In this document: positions 7,068 to 15,274 of the stretch, one piece after another
Layout: each line of letters opens with the position of its first letter
How positions within the stretch are numbered: the first letter of the stretch is position 1
Assembly: GCA_965248495.1 (NCBI GenBank)
Contig: CBDFJL010000003.1
Span: forward strand, 1,860,001-1,924,000
DNA from: CAUYXS01 sp965248495
GTDB taxonomy: Bacteria; Chloroflexota; Dehalococcoidia; Lucifugimonadales; Australimonadaceae
DNA: 64,000 nt
Reading direction: 5' to 3'
The notes under the pieces: model-generated
The model's database searches: none
The model's input: the letters and a program-made list of their open reading frames with translations, nothing else
Told to the model about the DNA's origin: nothing
Made by a program: the position numbers and the translations under genes

Positions 7068-8075
7068 ATGACACCAACCGGTCCCCAGGGCAGCAGTGAT
7101 CGACTCCGTGTCGACATCCACACCGAGGCCGGCTGGCTCGGCGCGGCGCTGGCCAACGACGTCCTGAAGGGCCTGACGGCCACGCCGAAGCAGCTCCCGC
7201 CCAAGTATTTCTACGACGACACGGGGTCGGAGCTCTTCGAGCGCATCACCGAGCTGCCGGAGTACTACCCCACCCGCGCCGAGCGCAGGATCTTGGAGGC
7301 GGTCGCGCCCGGCCTCATGGCAGGGCTTCGCCCCGCCGAGGTCGTGGAGCTGGGTTCCGGCTCGTCGTCAAAGACGCGGCTCCTCCTGGGGGCTGATTCG
7401 GCGCCCAGCCACCTGGAACGATACTTCCCTTTTGACGTAAGCGAAGGCATCGTGCGCGAGTCCGCCATGAGCCTCCTGGATGCATACCCTTACATCACGG
7501 TCCACGGCGTCATCGGGGATTTCGAGACGGACCTGCCCAGAATCCCGGCTCCCGACGGGGCGCGGTTGGTGCTCTTCTTGGGCAGCACCATCGGGAACCT
7601 CCATCCGCCGGAGCGCCGCCTGTTTCTCGAGCAGGTCCGCGAAGTCATGGGCCCTAACGGCCATGCGCTCATCGGTGTAGATCTCATCAAGGACCGGGAC
7701 GTCGTCGTACGCGCGTACGACGACGCAGCCGGCGTGACCGCAGCGTTCAATCGCAACGTCCTCTACGTCATCAACCGGGAGCTGGACGCTGACTTCGTGC
7801 CGGAAGCATACGACCACGTGGCCCTGTTCAACGCCGAGGAGTCGCGCATCGAGATGCACCTCGAAGCCCGCGATGCGCAGCGTGTCCGGATCGGTGCGGT
7901 GGACATGGTCGTGACACTCGCGGTGGGCGAGCGGATATGGACCGAGTCCTCGTACAAGTTCTCGCGCGCCTCGATCGAGCAGGACTTCGTGGGCGCCGGG
8001 CTGGCGTTGGCGGACTGGTTCACGACAGAGGAGCCAGCCGAGCTGTTTGGCCTGGCCCTGGCGACTCAGGCGTAG
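7068..8075 (+). CDS. egtD: L-histidine N-alpha-methyltransferase EgtD
   Basis: EgtD trimethylates histidine with SAM to give hercynine, the shared precursor of ergothioneine and selenoneine. The 335-residue sequence is full length and carries PPKYFYDDTGSELFERI (about residues 44-60), the SAM loop ELGSGSSSKT (94-103), FLGSTIGNLHPPE (170-182), the substrate-loop segment ESRIEMHLEA and a late ESSYKF segment, all typical of the family. The only EgtB-like gene in the window is the senA-like gene at 16948, so the hercynine made here probably feeds selenoneine synthesis (inference). The divergent neighbour is fucU. Confidence 0.95.
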   Translation: MTPTGPQGSSDRLRVDIHTEAGWLGAALANDVLKGLTATPKQLPPKYFYDDTGSELFERITELPEYYPTRAERRILEAVAPGLMAGLRPAEVVELGSGSSSKTRLLLGADSAPSHLERYFPFDVSEGIVRESAMSLLDAYPYITVHGVIGDFETDLPRIPAPDGARLVLFLGSTIGNLHPPERRLFLEQVREVMGPNGHALIGVDLIKDRDVVVRAYDDAAGVTAAFNRNVLYVINRELDADFVPEAYDHVALFNAEESRIEMHLEARDAQRVRIGAVDMVVTLAVGERIWTESSYKFSRASIEQDFVGAGLALADWFTTEEPAELFGLALATQA

Positions 8076-8106
8076 GCGTCGCCACGCCTCTGGCGGGCAG
8101 GCTTCG

Positions 8107-8814
8107 TTATCCGCCTGGCTCCCGCTCCCGCCTGAGCAGCTCGCGGGCCGCGTCGTTGAAGGGATAGTACTTACCCGGCGAGACGTCCTCGCGTTCCAGT
8201 TGCCGTTTGACGGCGCCTTCAAGGGCCTCGTACTCCCCTGCCCTTTCGACGACTTCGGCGGCGAGCTGCTGCGGGACGACCACGACTCCACCGTCGTCGG
8301 CCGTTAGGTAGTCTCCCGGCAGGACCAGCACGCCGCCACACTGCACCGCCACTTGGACGTCGTACGGCAGCATGTGTGAGGGCATGGTCATATTGGTCTC
8401 CTGGGCGGCGAAGACGCCGATGCCGTAGGTGCGCAGCGTCGCGAGGTCGCGGACGCCGCCGTCGGTGACCACGCCCGCAGCCCCTCGCTGCTTCAGGCGC
8501 CAGAGCTTGATGTCGCCGGCCGAGGAGGGCGCTCCTGAGCGCATCGCGTCCATGACCAGCACGTCGCCAGGCCCGCAGAGCTCCATGGCCCGGTACTCGG
8601 CGCTCGCCGTCCCGCCGATGACCTGGGCGCGCAGGTCGGGTCGGCTGGGCACGAAGCGCATCGTGACGGCGCGCCCAACCAGCTTCTGCCCCGGCAGCAT
8701 GGAGACGACCTCGCGCATCTGCGTGTTGACGTACCCTAAGCCGTCCAGCACGTCGAGGCAGGCCGCCGACGGCAGCTGGCGTAAGCCCTCGAGGATGGCT
8801 GCGTCGTCAGTCAT
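8107..8814 (-). CDS. RraA-family protein (HMG/CHA aldolase-like)
   Basis: A 235-residue protein of the RraA fold, which includes 4-hydroxy-4-methyl-2-oxoglutarate aldolases and oxaloacetate decarboxylases. The key motif is GAAGVVTDGGVRDLATLRTYGIGVFA (about residues 120-145), with the conserved Gly-Gly-x-Arg-Asp that places substrate and metal. An upstream GPGDVLVMDAM strand and the later GDYLTADDGGVVVVP are also typical. ATG 8812-8814 is chosen because the family similarity starts there; a longer frame to 8964 would run into the amidohydrolase gene. It follows that gene by 37 bp, so the two probably form an operon in ring-cleavage or carboxylate breakdown. Confidence 0.85.
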   Translation of the reverse strand: MTDDAAILEGLRQLPSAACLDVLDGLGYVNTQMREVVSMLPGQKLVGRAVTMRFVPSRPDLRAQVIGGTASAEYRAMELCGPGDVLVMDAMRSGAPSSAGDIKLWRLKQRGAAGVVTDGGVRDLATLRTYGIGVFAAQETNMTMPSHMLPYDVQVAVQCGGVLVLPGDYLTADDGGVVVVPQQLAAEVVERAGEYEALEGAVKRQLEREDVSPGKYYPFNDAARELLRREREPGG

Positions 8815-8851
8815 TGCGGTGGTGTCGTCGCGGGCACGCGGGCGCGCTCGC

Positions 8852-10060
8852 TCAGGCCTGTGCCGGCTCCCAGCCCCAGGCGTGCGGTCCCCAATCCAGC
8901 GAGACCATTTCTCCCGCGCGCACGGTGTGGATCGGGACCAGCGCCTTTTCGCCGGGGAAGCCATTGCCCTGGGAGTCCTGGAACCGCCACTTGCCGCTCA
9001 GCTCCTCGAGCACGGACAGGTCGGCCTCGCGCCCCACGGCGATGGCCCCGAGGGTGTCCTCTCGATGGAGCGCCTTGGCGGGGTTGGTGGTCACCATCGT
9101 CACCACCTGTTCGAGGCTGTAGCCGACGGCCATGAACTTGGACATTGTCTCCGTCAGACCGTGGATCGGCCCCTTGCGTCCGTTGAGCGTCAGGTCCGTG
9201 CTGATGGTGCTCGGATGGAAGTCCTGGCCGGCGATGCGCTTGGCAACGTCGAAGTTGAAGTTGCTCCGGCCGTGCGCGGGGTCAAAGACCACACCGTGGG
9301 CCTCGGCCTCCCGGAGTTCGGGCAGTATCTTGCCGTTGGCATCGAGAACGCCGCCGGGCACCGCTGTGCAGATGTGGGTGAGGATGTCACCTTCCTCCAG
9401 CGTCTGGAGCAGAATCCGGGTCAGGTCCTGGGCTTTGTCGCTCTCACCGATGAGGTCGCCGATGTGGACCATCAGGGGGAGCTTGGCCTCGCGGGCTGTC
9501 TCTTTGGCGAGGCGGATGAGGTCCGCGCCCATGGACAGCAGCGCGGGCCCGACGAGGCGAAGCTTGACGCCCTGGATGAGGTCTCGGTAGTCGTCGGCCA
9601 ACTTGATGGTCGCGTCCTGGTCGATGTCATCGACGGTGTAGATCTCCGGCTTCCCGAGGGCCTGGCCAGGGATACCGAACTTGCCGATGTTGATCATGCA
9701 TAGCAGGCGGGTCTTGGACCGGCCCGCCACGTGGTGCGGATAGACGCCGAAATTCCAAGCGCCGGTGGTGCCAGCGTCCACTATCGTGGTGACGCCGGAG
9801 TTCACGCCCGCCAGTTCAGGCGGGGCCGCTATCTCATTGATCCCAGGCGTGGCCGCGCCCTGGATGAAATGGACGTGCAGGTCGATGAGCCCGGGGGTGA
9901 CGAGCTGGCCCTGGACCTGCATGACGCGCTTGGCGTCGGGGTCATCGATGGACGGCTCGATGGCCGCGATGACGCCGTTCGTGATCCCGATGTCGCGGGC
10001 GGCGTCGAGTCCCTGTCCCGGGTCGAACACACGCCCACCCTTCACCACCAGGTCGTACAC
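8852..10060 (-). CDS. amidohydrolase-family metallohydrolase (deacetylase/dihydroorotase-like)
   Basis: A 402-residue protein with the composite beta-sandwich/TIM-barrel layout of amidohydrolases: YDLVVKGGRVFDP at the N-terminus, the metal motif DLHVHF, a lysine in IQGVKLRLVG that may be the carbamylated bridge, the metal histidine segments LMVHIGD and DILTHICTA, and late STDLTLNG with an aspartate. The C-terminus returns to the sandwich (GAIAVGREADLSVLE). GTG 10058-10060 is chosen because GGAGG lies 7 nt upstream; an ATG at 10090 has no such site. The substrate is unknown; family members cut cyclic amides or N-acyl groups. Confidence 0.85.
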   Translation of the reverse strand: MYDLVVKGGRVFDPGQGLDAARDIGITNGVIAAIEPSIDDPDAKRVMQVQGQLVTPGLIDLHVHFIQGAATPGINEIAAPPELAGVNSGVTTIVDAGTTGAWNFGVYPHHVAGRSKTRLLCMINIGKFGIPGQALGKPEIYTVDDIDQDATIKLADDYRDLIQGVKLRLVGPALLSMGADLIRLAKETAREAKLPLMVHIGDLIGESDKAQDLTRILLQTLEEGDILTHICTAVPGGVLDANGKILPELREAEAHGVVFDPAHGRSNFNFDVAKRIAGQDFHPSTISTDLTLNGRKGPIHGLTETMSKFMAVGYSLEQVVTMVTTNPAKALHREDTLGAIAVGREADLSVLEELSGKWRFQDSQGNGFPGEKALVPIHTVRAGEMVSLDWGPHAWGWEPAQA

Positions 10061-10163
10061 GGTTTGCCTCCAGGCGCGCGTCGTCTCCATCTGGCGCGCG
10101 GCGCATTTCTACGCCTTCGCGAAGGCCCGGTCAAGCAGGCCGTAGACGGGCCGAAGCCTTCGC

Positions 10164-10190
10164 TTGACAGCGCAACTAGACGTGTATAAT
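10164..10190 (+). promoter_or_regulatory. promoter of the LigB-like gene
   Basis: TTGACA (10164-10169), 15 nt and a consensus TATAAT (10185-10190). The start near 10197 leaves a leader of about 97 nt before ATG 10294. It lies in the intergenic region shared with the divergent amidohydrolase gene. Confidence 0.6.
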
Positions 10191-10293
10191 GCCGTTCGAC
10201 TGCGGCCGGTTGGCTCCCTGCCCCACGGGGGAGGCGCCAGCGGCGGCACGGCAATGGCAGAGTGCTTACCAAGGCGCGACGAAGGAGGCAGAC

Positions 10294-11364
10294 ATGGGCG
10301 AAATTCTAGGCATCGGCGTGACGCACTATCCTCCCATGATGACCGGGAAGCCCGAGAGCTACGCCGGCATCCTCAAGGGGATTCTGAAGAGCCCGAACGT
10401 GGCCGACGAAATGAAGGATCCGAAGAACTGGCCGGCGGGCATGCAGGACGAGTGGGAGCACGAGATCGAGCGTGCCCACGAGCACACGGAGCAGCACCGG
10501 CAGGCCTTCAAGAAGGTCCGGGCCGCCATCGACGACTTCAAGCCCGACGCCGTCTTCGTTTTCGGAGACGACCAGTACGAGAACTTCAAAGAGACCATCA
10601 TCCCGCCGTTCAATATCTTTTGCGCACCGGAGTTTCCTTCGAAGCCCTTCCGGTCCGAGCAGAACCTGTGGGGCGTGGACCCGGACGAGGTGCAGAACTA
10701 CAAGGGTGCGAGCGACCTGGCGAAGGAGGTGGCCAATGAGCTCATGGAGCGCCACTTCCCGGTCCCGTATTCCTACACACCGCAGACACTGCACTACGAA
10801 CGGGGCCTGACCCACGCGTTTGCCAATGGGCTCACCTACCTGGACTGGGACCACGACAACCCGTGGACCTACCCGGTCATCCCGATCGCGGTCAACTGCT
10901 ACGGCAAGGTGGTCATCTCAAACCGCGGCGGAAGCGCGAACATCCAGGACACGCGGACGGATGCCGAGAAGGACCCGATGGTCGACTTCCCCGGGCCGCA
11001 GGGGCCGACCCCGCGGTCCTGCTTCGAGATGGGCGACCAGCTCCGGCAGGTTCTCGACGAGATGCCAGGCCGCTACGTGATCATGGCCTCTTCCGGGTGG
11101 TCGCACGCGTTCCTGACGACTAAGCACAGCTGGCTGTGGCCGGACCGCGACTTCGACCGTGCGCGGTTCGAGGAGCTGAAGGGCGGCGAGCACACCAAGT
11201 GGCGGAACCTGAACAACGCCGAGATCGACGACGCGGGTGACGCCGAGTTCAAGAACTGGATCTGTCTGGCCGGCGCCATGCAGGACCGCAAGGCCGAGAT
11301 CGTGGACTACTTGGAGACCTGGATCTTCAACTCCGAGAAGTGCTTCGCCGTGTTCCAGCCGTAG
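10294..11364 (+). CDS. class III extradiol ring-cleavage dioxygenase, LigB-like
   Basis: A 356-residue protein of the protocatechuate 4,5-dioxygenase catalytic-subunit superfamily, which opens catechol-type rings with a His/His/Glu ferrous site. Candidate ligands are H11 in GIGVTHYPPMM and the acidic region of VFGDDQYENF; a conserved histidine follows in SSGWSHAFL. The start is ATG 10294 with AAGGAGG 6 nt upstream; the open frame extends back to 10189 but lacks similarity there. It stands alone between its own promoter and terminator. No LigA-type small subunit is seen, so it is either single-subunit or acts on a non-protocatechuate diol. Confidence 0.85.
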   Translation: MGEILGIGVTHYPPMMTGKPESYAGILKGILKSPNVADEMKDPKNWPAGMQDEWEHEIERAHEHTEQHRQAFKKVRAAIDDFKPDAVFVFGDDQYENFKETIIPPFNIFCAPEFPSKPFRSEQNLWGVDPDEVQNYKGASDLAKEVANELMERHFPVPYSYTPQTLHYERGLTHAFANGLTYLDWDHDNPWTYPVIPIAVNCYGKVVISNRGGSANIQDTRTDAEKDPMVDFPGPQGPTPRSCFEMGDQLRQVLDEMPGRYVIMASSGWSHAFLTTKHSWLWPDRDFDRARFEELKGGEHTKWRNLNNAEIDDAGDAEFKNWICLAGAMQDRKAEIVDYLETWIFNSEKCFAVFQP

Positions 11365-11395
11365 AGCTGGAGCCGAAACCAAGCGTCTCACGTAT

Positions 11396-11425
11396 GAGAG
11401 GGGCCCCGTTTTTGGGGCCCCTCTC
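11396..11425 (+). terminator. intrinsic terminator after the LigB-like gene
   Basis: GAGAGGGGCCCC, loop GTTTTT and GGGGCCCCTCTC form a perfect 12-bp GC-rich stem, followed by the T-containing TTGTTG. It begins 31 bp after the stop codon. Confidence 0.85.
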
Positions 11426-11541
11426 TTGTTGTCCCGCAGGAGAGGGGGCACCGAGGTTCCTGAGCAGGGCGTGGCCACCCGAATGGCGTGCCCGCTCTTC
11501 GACAGTCCTCAGATGAACGAATGCGAATCGCCCGGAAACGC

Positions 11542-11582
11542 TTGACGGCGCCTGCCCATAGTGGAATATTCGTACATACGAA
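11542..11582 (+). promoter_or_regulatory. promoter with palindrome upstream of the FbpA-like gene
   Basis: TTGACG (11542-11547), 17 nt and AATATT (11565-11570). A TTCGTA/TACGAA palindrome at 11569-11582 overlaps the -10 end and the likely start site, a good place for a repressor. It matches no iron box that I recognise. Confidence 0.45.
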
Positions 11583-11606
11583 CAAACCACTACGGGGACC
11601 CTACCG

Positions 11607-12629
11607 ATGCGCCTCCTTCCCTCCTCCCCGCGAGCGGCCCTGGCGCCTGTGCTTGCACTCTCGGTGATCGCTGTGCTGCTCCTGTCTGGGTGTGGCGGCG
11701 GCGACGATAAGCTGACCATCTACTCCGGCCGGAGCGAGACGCTGGTGGCTCCGGTGATCGAGCTGTTCTTCGAGGCGACCGGCATCGAAGTGGAGGTCAA
11801 GTATGGCGGGACCGCAGCCCTGGCGGCGACCCTCCTGGAGGAGGGCGACCGCACGCCGGCGGACGTGTACTACGCCCAAGACCCCGGCGGGCTGGGCGCC
11901 GTCGAGGAGTTGCTTGCGCCCCTGCCCGCCGAGACGCTCGCACGGGTCGCGGACTGGGCCCGTTCGCCGGACGCCCTCTGGGTCGGCGTATCGGGACGGG
12001 CGCGGGTCCTCGTGTACAACCCCGAGACGCTCGATGCGTCGGAGCTACCTGAGAGCATCGAGGCGCTGGCGGATTCCAAATGGCGTGGGCGACTTGGCTG
12101 GGCGCCGACGAATTCGTCGCTGCTAACCATGGTGACGGCGATGCGCGAGCTCTGGGGCGAGGAGCGCACCCTGGCGTGGCTCGAGGGCATCGTCGGCAAC
12201 GAGGTCAAGAACTACCCCAAGAACACGCCCCAGGTGACGGCCGTGGCGTCGGGGGAGATAGACATCGGGCTGGTCAATCACTACTACCTGTACCGGTTCA
12301 TCGCCGAGGAGGGCGAGGACTTCCCCGGCAGGAACTACCACCAGCCCGTGACCGGCCCCGGATCGCTGGTCATGGTGTCCGGGGTGGGGGTCTTGGAGCG
12401 GTCCGACAACAAAGAGAACGCGGAGCGCTTCGTTGAGTTCCTGCTCTCCACGGTCGCCCAGAGCTACTTCGCCGCGGAGACCTTCGAGTACCCGCTCATC
12501 GACGGCGTCGCTATCCACCGGCTGCTCACGCCCATCGACCAGATTGACCAGCCGGCGGTCGCGCTCGCGGACCTGGCTGACATCGACGGCACGCAAGACC
12601 TGATGCGCCGTGCGGGGGCACTCCCGTAA
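11607..12629 (+). CDS. iron(III) ABC transporter substrate-binding lipoprotein, FbpA/FutA type
   Basis: A 340-residue binding protein with a lipobox (LLLSGC, about residue 29) and then the typical family start KLTIYSGRSETLVAPVIELF. The segment LVNHYYLYRF (about residues 220-229) contains the adjacent tyrosines that bind ferric iron in FbpA/FutA proteins, and KNYPKNTPQVTAVASGEIDIG precedes it as in the family. It captures Fe3+ outside the membrane and passes it to the permease, which starts 11 bp after its stop. No ATPase gene is nearby. Confidence 0.92.
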   Translation: MRLLPSSPRAALAPVLALSVIAVLLLSGCGGGDDKLTIYSGRSETLVAPVIELFFEATGIEVEVKYGGTAALAATLLEEGDRTPADVYYAQDPGGLGAVEELLAPLPAETLARVADWARSPDALWVGVSGRARVLVYNPETLDASELPESIEALADSKWRGRLGWAPTNSSLLTMVTAMRELWGEERTLAWLEGIVGNEVKNYPKNTPQVTAVASGEIDIGLVNHYYLYRFIAEEGEDFPGRNYHQPVTGPGSLVMVSGVGVLERSDNKENAERFVEFLLSTVAQSYFAAETFEYPLIDGVAIHRLLTPIDQIDQPAVALADLADIDGTQDLMRRAGALP

Positions 12630-12640
12630 GCGGAGGGCGT

Positions 12641-14263
12641 ATGGCGCTGCCAGAGATCGTCGCGTCGGAACGAACGGGCGGGCCCCGGAGTAGGCCCCCC
12701 CTGTTCATTTGGCTGCCGGCCACCGCCGTCGCGGCGGTCATGCTGTTGCCGCCCGTCTACCTCGGCATCCGCGCCTTCGGCGGCGAGGCGGCTCTATGGG
12801 ATCTCCTGGCCACGACACGGACCCTGGGCATCCTCTGGCGTACCATCCTGCTGATCGTGATCGTGACGGGGCTATCCATCGCGATCGCCGTTCCGTTGGC
12901 GTGGCTCACCGAGCGCACCGACATCCCCATGCGGGGCGTCCTGTCCGTCCTCACCGCGTTACCGCTGGTGGTGCCCAGCTATGTGTACGCGCTCGTGGTC
13001 GTCGTCGCGCTCGGGCCGAAGGGCATGGTACAAGGATGGCTCGAGCCTTTGGGTGTCGACCGCCTGCCGGAGGTGTTTGGTCTGCCTGGTGCGGCCTTCA
13101 CGCTGGTCGCGCTCAGCTATCCGTACGTGCTCCTTCCCGTGCGCGCGGCACTGGCGCGCATGGACCCTGGCCTCGAGGAGGCGTCACGCAGCCTGGGAAG
13201 GTCGAGCCGCGCGACCTTCCTCCTCGTGACGCTGCCATTGCTGCGGCCGGCCATCGTCGCTGGTGGTCTGCTGGTGGCGCTCTACGCGCTCAGCGACTTC
13301 GGCGCGGTGTCCCTGCTGCGCTACCAAACATTCACGTGGTCCATCTTCATCCAGTACGACTCTGCGTTCGACAGGACCCTGGCTGCCGGCCTCTCGCTGG
13401 TGTTGGTAGGCATCGCGCTGACGCTCCTTTTCGTCGAGTCCTTCACGCGCGGGCGCGGCGCCTACCATCGGGTCACGCCGGGAACGGCGCGCCGTGTCTC
13501 GCTGGTGCGCCTTGGCGCATGGCGGTACCCAGCCGCGGGGTTCGCGTGGGCCGTGATCGCGGTGGCACTGGCGGCGCCCCTGGCCATCCTCGCCTACTGG
13601 GTCGTCCGGGGCGTGAGCGCTGGTGAGCCACTCGACATCCTGTGGACGGCCGGGCGCAACTCGCTGTACGTATCGGGGCTCGCCGCGGGCGTCGCGGCTG
13701 TCGCCGCGGTGCCGGTGGCCGTGTTGTCGACGCGCTTTCCCAGCCTGCTGAGCGCGGCGCTCGAGCGGCTGACCTTCGTCGGCTTTGCCCTACCGGGCAT
13801 CGCGGTTGCGCTGGCGTTCGTCTTCTTCGCGTCGGCCTACGCCTCGCCCTTTTACCAGACGATGCTGTTGCTGGTGGTGGCCTACCTGGTGCTGTTCCTG
13901 CCCGCGGCCGTGGGTGCGACGCAGACGTCGCTGCGTCAAGTGAACCCGCGATTGGAGGAGGCGGCGCGCAGCCTGGGCAGAACGCCGATGCAGGCGTTCG
14001 CCAGCGTCACGCTCCCGTTGCTCTACCGCGGCGTCGCGGCGGGTGCCGCGCTGGTGTTCCTGTTGGCCATGAAGGAGCTGCCGGCAACGCTCATTCTGAG
14101 CCCGATCGGCTTCAAGACGCTGGCGACCGCGATTTGGTCGGCCGCTGAGGAGGCGTTCTTCGCTCGCGCCGCGGCACCTGCGTTGCTGCTCGTGCTGGTG
14201 GCGTCCGTCCCGCTGGCAATCATGGAGATTCGCCGCTCGCGCGGGTCTCGGGACGCGCACTAG
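12641..14263 (+). CDS. iron(III) ABC transporter permease, FbpB type
   Basis: A 540-residue protein with two fused permease halves and roughly twelve membrane segments. The EAA-like ATPase-docking loops are visible twice: LEEASRSLGRSSRATFLLVTLPLLRP (about residues 178-203) and LEEAARSLGRTPMQAFASVTLPLL in the second half. GGAGG stands 7 nt before the ATG. It forms an operon with the FbpA-like gene at 11607 and ends 5 bp before the convergent hydrolase gene at 14269. As with the 2656-5785 pair, the energising ATPase must come from elsewhere. Confidence 0.93.
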   Translation: MALPEIVASERTGGPRSRPPLFIWLPATAVAAVMLLPPVYLGIRAFGGEAALWDLLATTRTLGILWRTILLIVIVTGLSIAIAVPLAWLTERTDIPMRGVLSVLTALPLVVPSYVYALVVVVALGPKGMVQGWLEPLGVDRLPEVFGLPGAAFTLVALSYPYVLLPVRAALARMDPGLEEASRSLGRSSRATFLLVTLPLLRPAIVAGGLLVALYALSDFGAVSLLRYQTFTWSIFIQYDSAFDRTLAAGLSLVLVGIALTLLFVESFTRGRGAYHRVTPGTARRVSLVRLGAWRYPAAGFAWAVIAVALAAPLAILAYWVVRGVSAGEPLDILWTAGRNSLYVSGLAAGVAAVAAVPVAVLSTRFPSLLSAALERLTFVGFALPGIAVALAFVFFASAYASPFYQTMLLLVVAYLVLFLPAAVGATQTSLRQVNPRLEEAARSLGRTPMQAFASVTLPLLYRGVAAGAALVFLLAMKELPATLILSPIGFKTLATAIWSAAEEAFFARAAAPALLLVLVASVPLAIMEIRRSRGSRDAH

Positions 14264-14268
14264 TGACG

Positions 14269-15159
14269 CTACTCGGTGCTCTTGCCCTTGAGGAAATTGG
14301 CCACCACACGGTCATGCTCTTCGGGGTGCTCCCACTGCGGCCAGTGGGCGGCATCCAGCATGCAGTAGTAGGCGGCGCCGGGTATGGCGCCTGCGATCCT
14401 CTCCCCGACGTCGGGCCCGGAGCCTGGGTTCTTGTCGCTCCAGAACACCAGCGTCGGCACGGAGATCTCGCCGATCTGCGCCTCGGTGTAGTACTGGCAG
14501 CGGTCCTTGCCGATGCCGAGCCCGTTGTCGACCACCTTGCGGAGCGAAGCGTTTGTCTCCGGCCGCGTGTACAGCTGGTAACGCATGTCCACGAGCTCGT
14601 CGGTGACCCGATCGGGCGCGGCCATGAGCCACTCGAGACGGCTGCGGATCGTCTCCTTGTTTGGGTTTTCGAGAGCGGCCAGCGAGCGCGTCGTTAGCGC
14701 GTCACGACCACCGACGTTATCGACGCGGACGACACCGGGCTCCCAGTCGATCCCGGCGGTGGTGTTCAGCACGATCTTGTGGACGCGCTCCGGGTAGCGC
14801 AGGGCCATGCTCATGGCCACCCAGCCCCCGAGCGACTCGCCCTCGACATGGGCCTTCTCCGCGCCTATCTGGTCGAGGAGGTCGACGATCTGGTCCGAGA
14901 AACGGAGCGGATAGTCCTCGGGTTCGAAGGGCTCGGGGCCCTCGGAGAGCCCGTGCCACAGGAGGTCGATAGACATGACCCTGAAGCCCTCGCCGGCCAG
15001 CCGCAGGATGTTGCGGCTGTAGGCTTCCGCGTGGCCGCCAACACCGTGGACCAGGACCAGCGGCTCGCCGTCGCCCGCCTCGATGGCGCGGGTACGGTAC
15101 TTGCCGCCGTCGTAGTACTTGACCTCCGCGCCCAGCAGCTCGTTCCAGACCGATTTCAT
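14269..15159 (-). CDS. alpha/beta hydrolase, meta-cleavage-product hydrolase-like
   Basis: A 296-residue alpha/beta hydrolase. Visible features are the oxyanion HG motif LVLVHGVGGHAEAY, the nucleophile elbow GESLGG (serine near residue 112), an acid in LVFWSDKNPGSGP and the late histidine in DAAHWPQWEHPEEH. The sequence pattern resembles BphD/MhpC enzymes that split C-C bonds in ring-fission products. The start is ATG 15157-15159; an upstream frame to 15201 lacks similarity. No partner dioxygenase is adjacent. The closest is the class III enzyme at 10294. Confidence 0.88.
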   Translation of the reverse strand: MKSVWNELLGAEVKYYDGGKYRTRAIEAGDGEPLVLVHGVGGHAEAYSRNILRLAGEGFRVMSIDLLWHGLSEGPEPFEPEDYPLRFSDQIVDLLDQIGAEKAHVEGESLGGWVAMSMALRYPERVHKIVLNTTAGIDWEPGVVRVDNVGGRDALTTRSLAALENPNKETIRSRLEWLMAAPDRVTDELVDMRYQLYTRPETNASLRKVVDNGLGIGKDRCQYYTEAQIGEISVPTLVFWSDKNPGSGPDVGERIAGAIPGAAYYCMLDAAHWPQWEHPEEHDRVVANFLKGKSTE

Positions 15160-15274
15160 CGCATCGCACCCCCGCCTGAGTTGGAAGCGCGAGTGTTTCA
15201 CGCACCAAGGGCGTGGTCAAGCGAAGCCGGGGCGAGCGGAGTGGCGGCGCCGGGCGGGTCTACTCCCCCCGCGG

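Noticed and set aside
8429..9703. 424-codon open frame on the plus strand
   Set aside because: Shadow of the RraA-like and amidohydrolase genes; no domain and no ribosome site.
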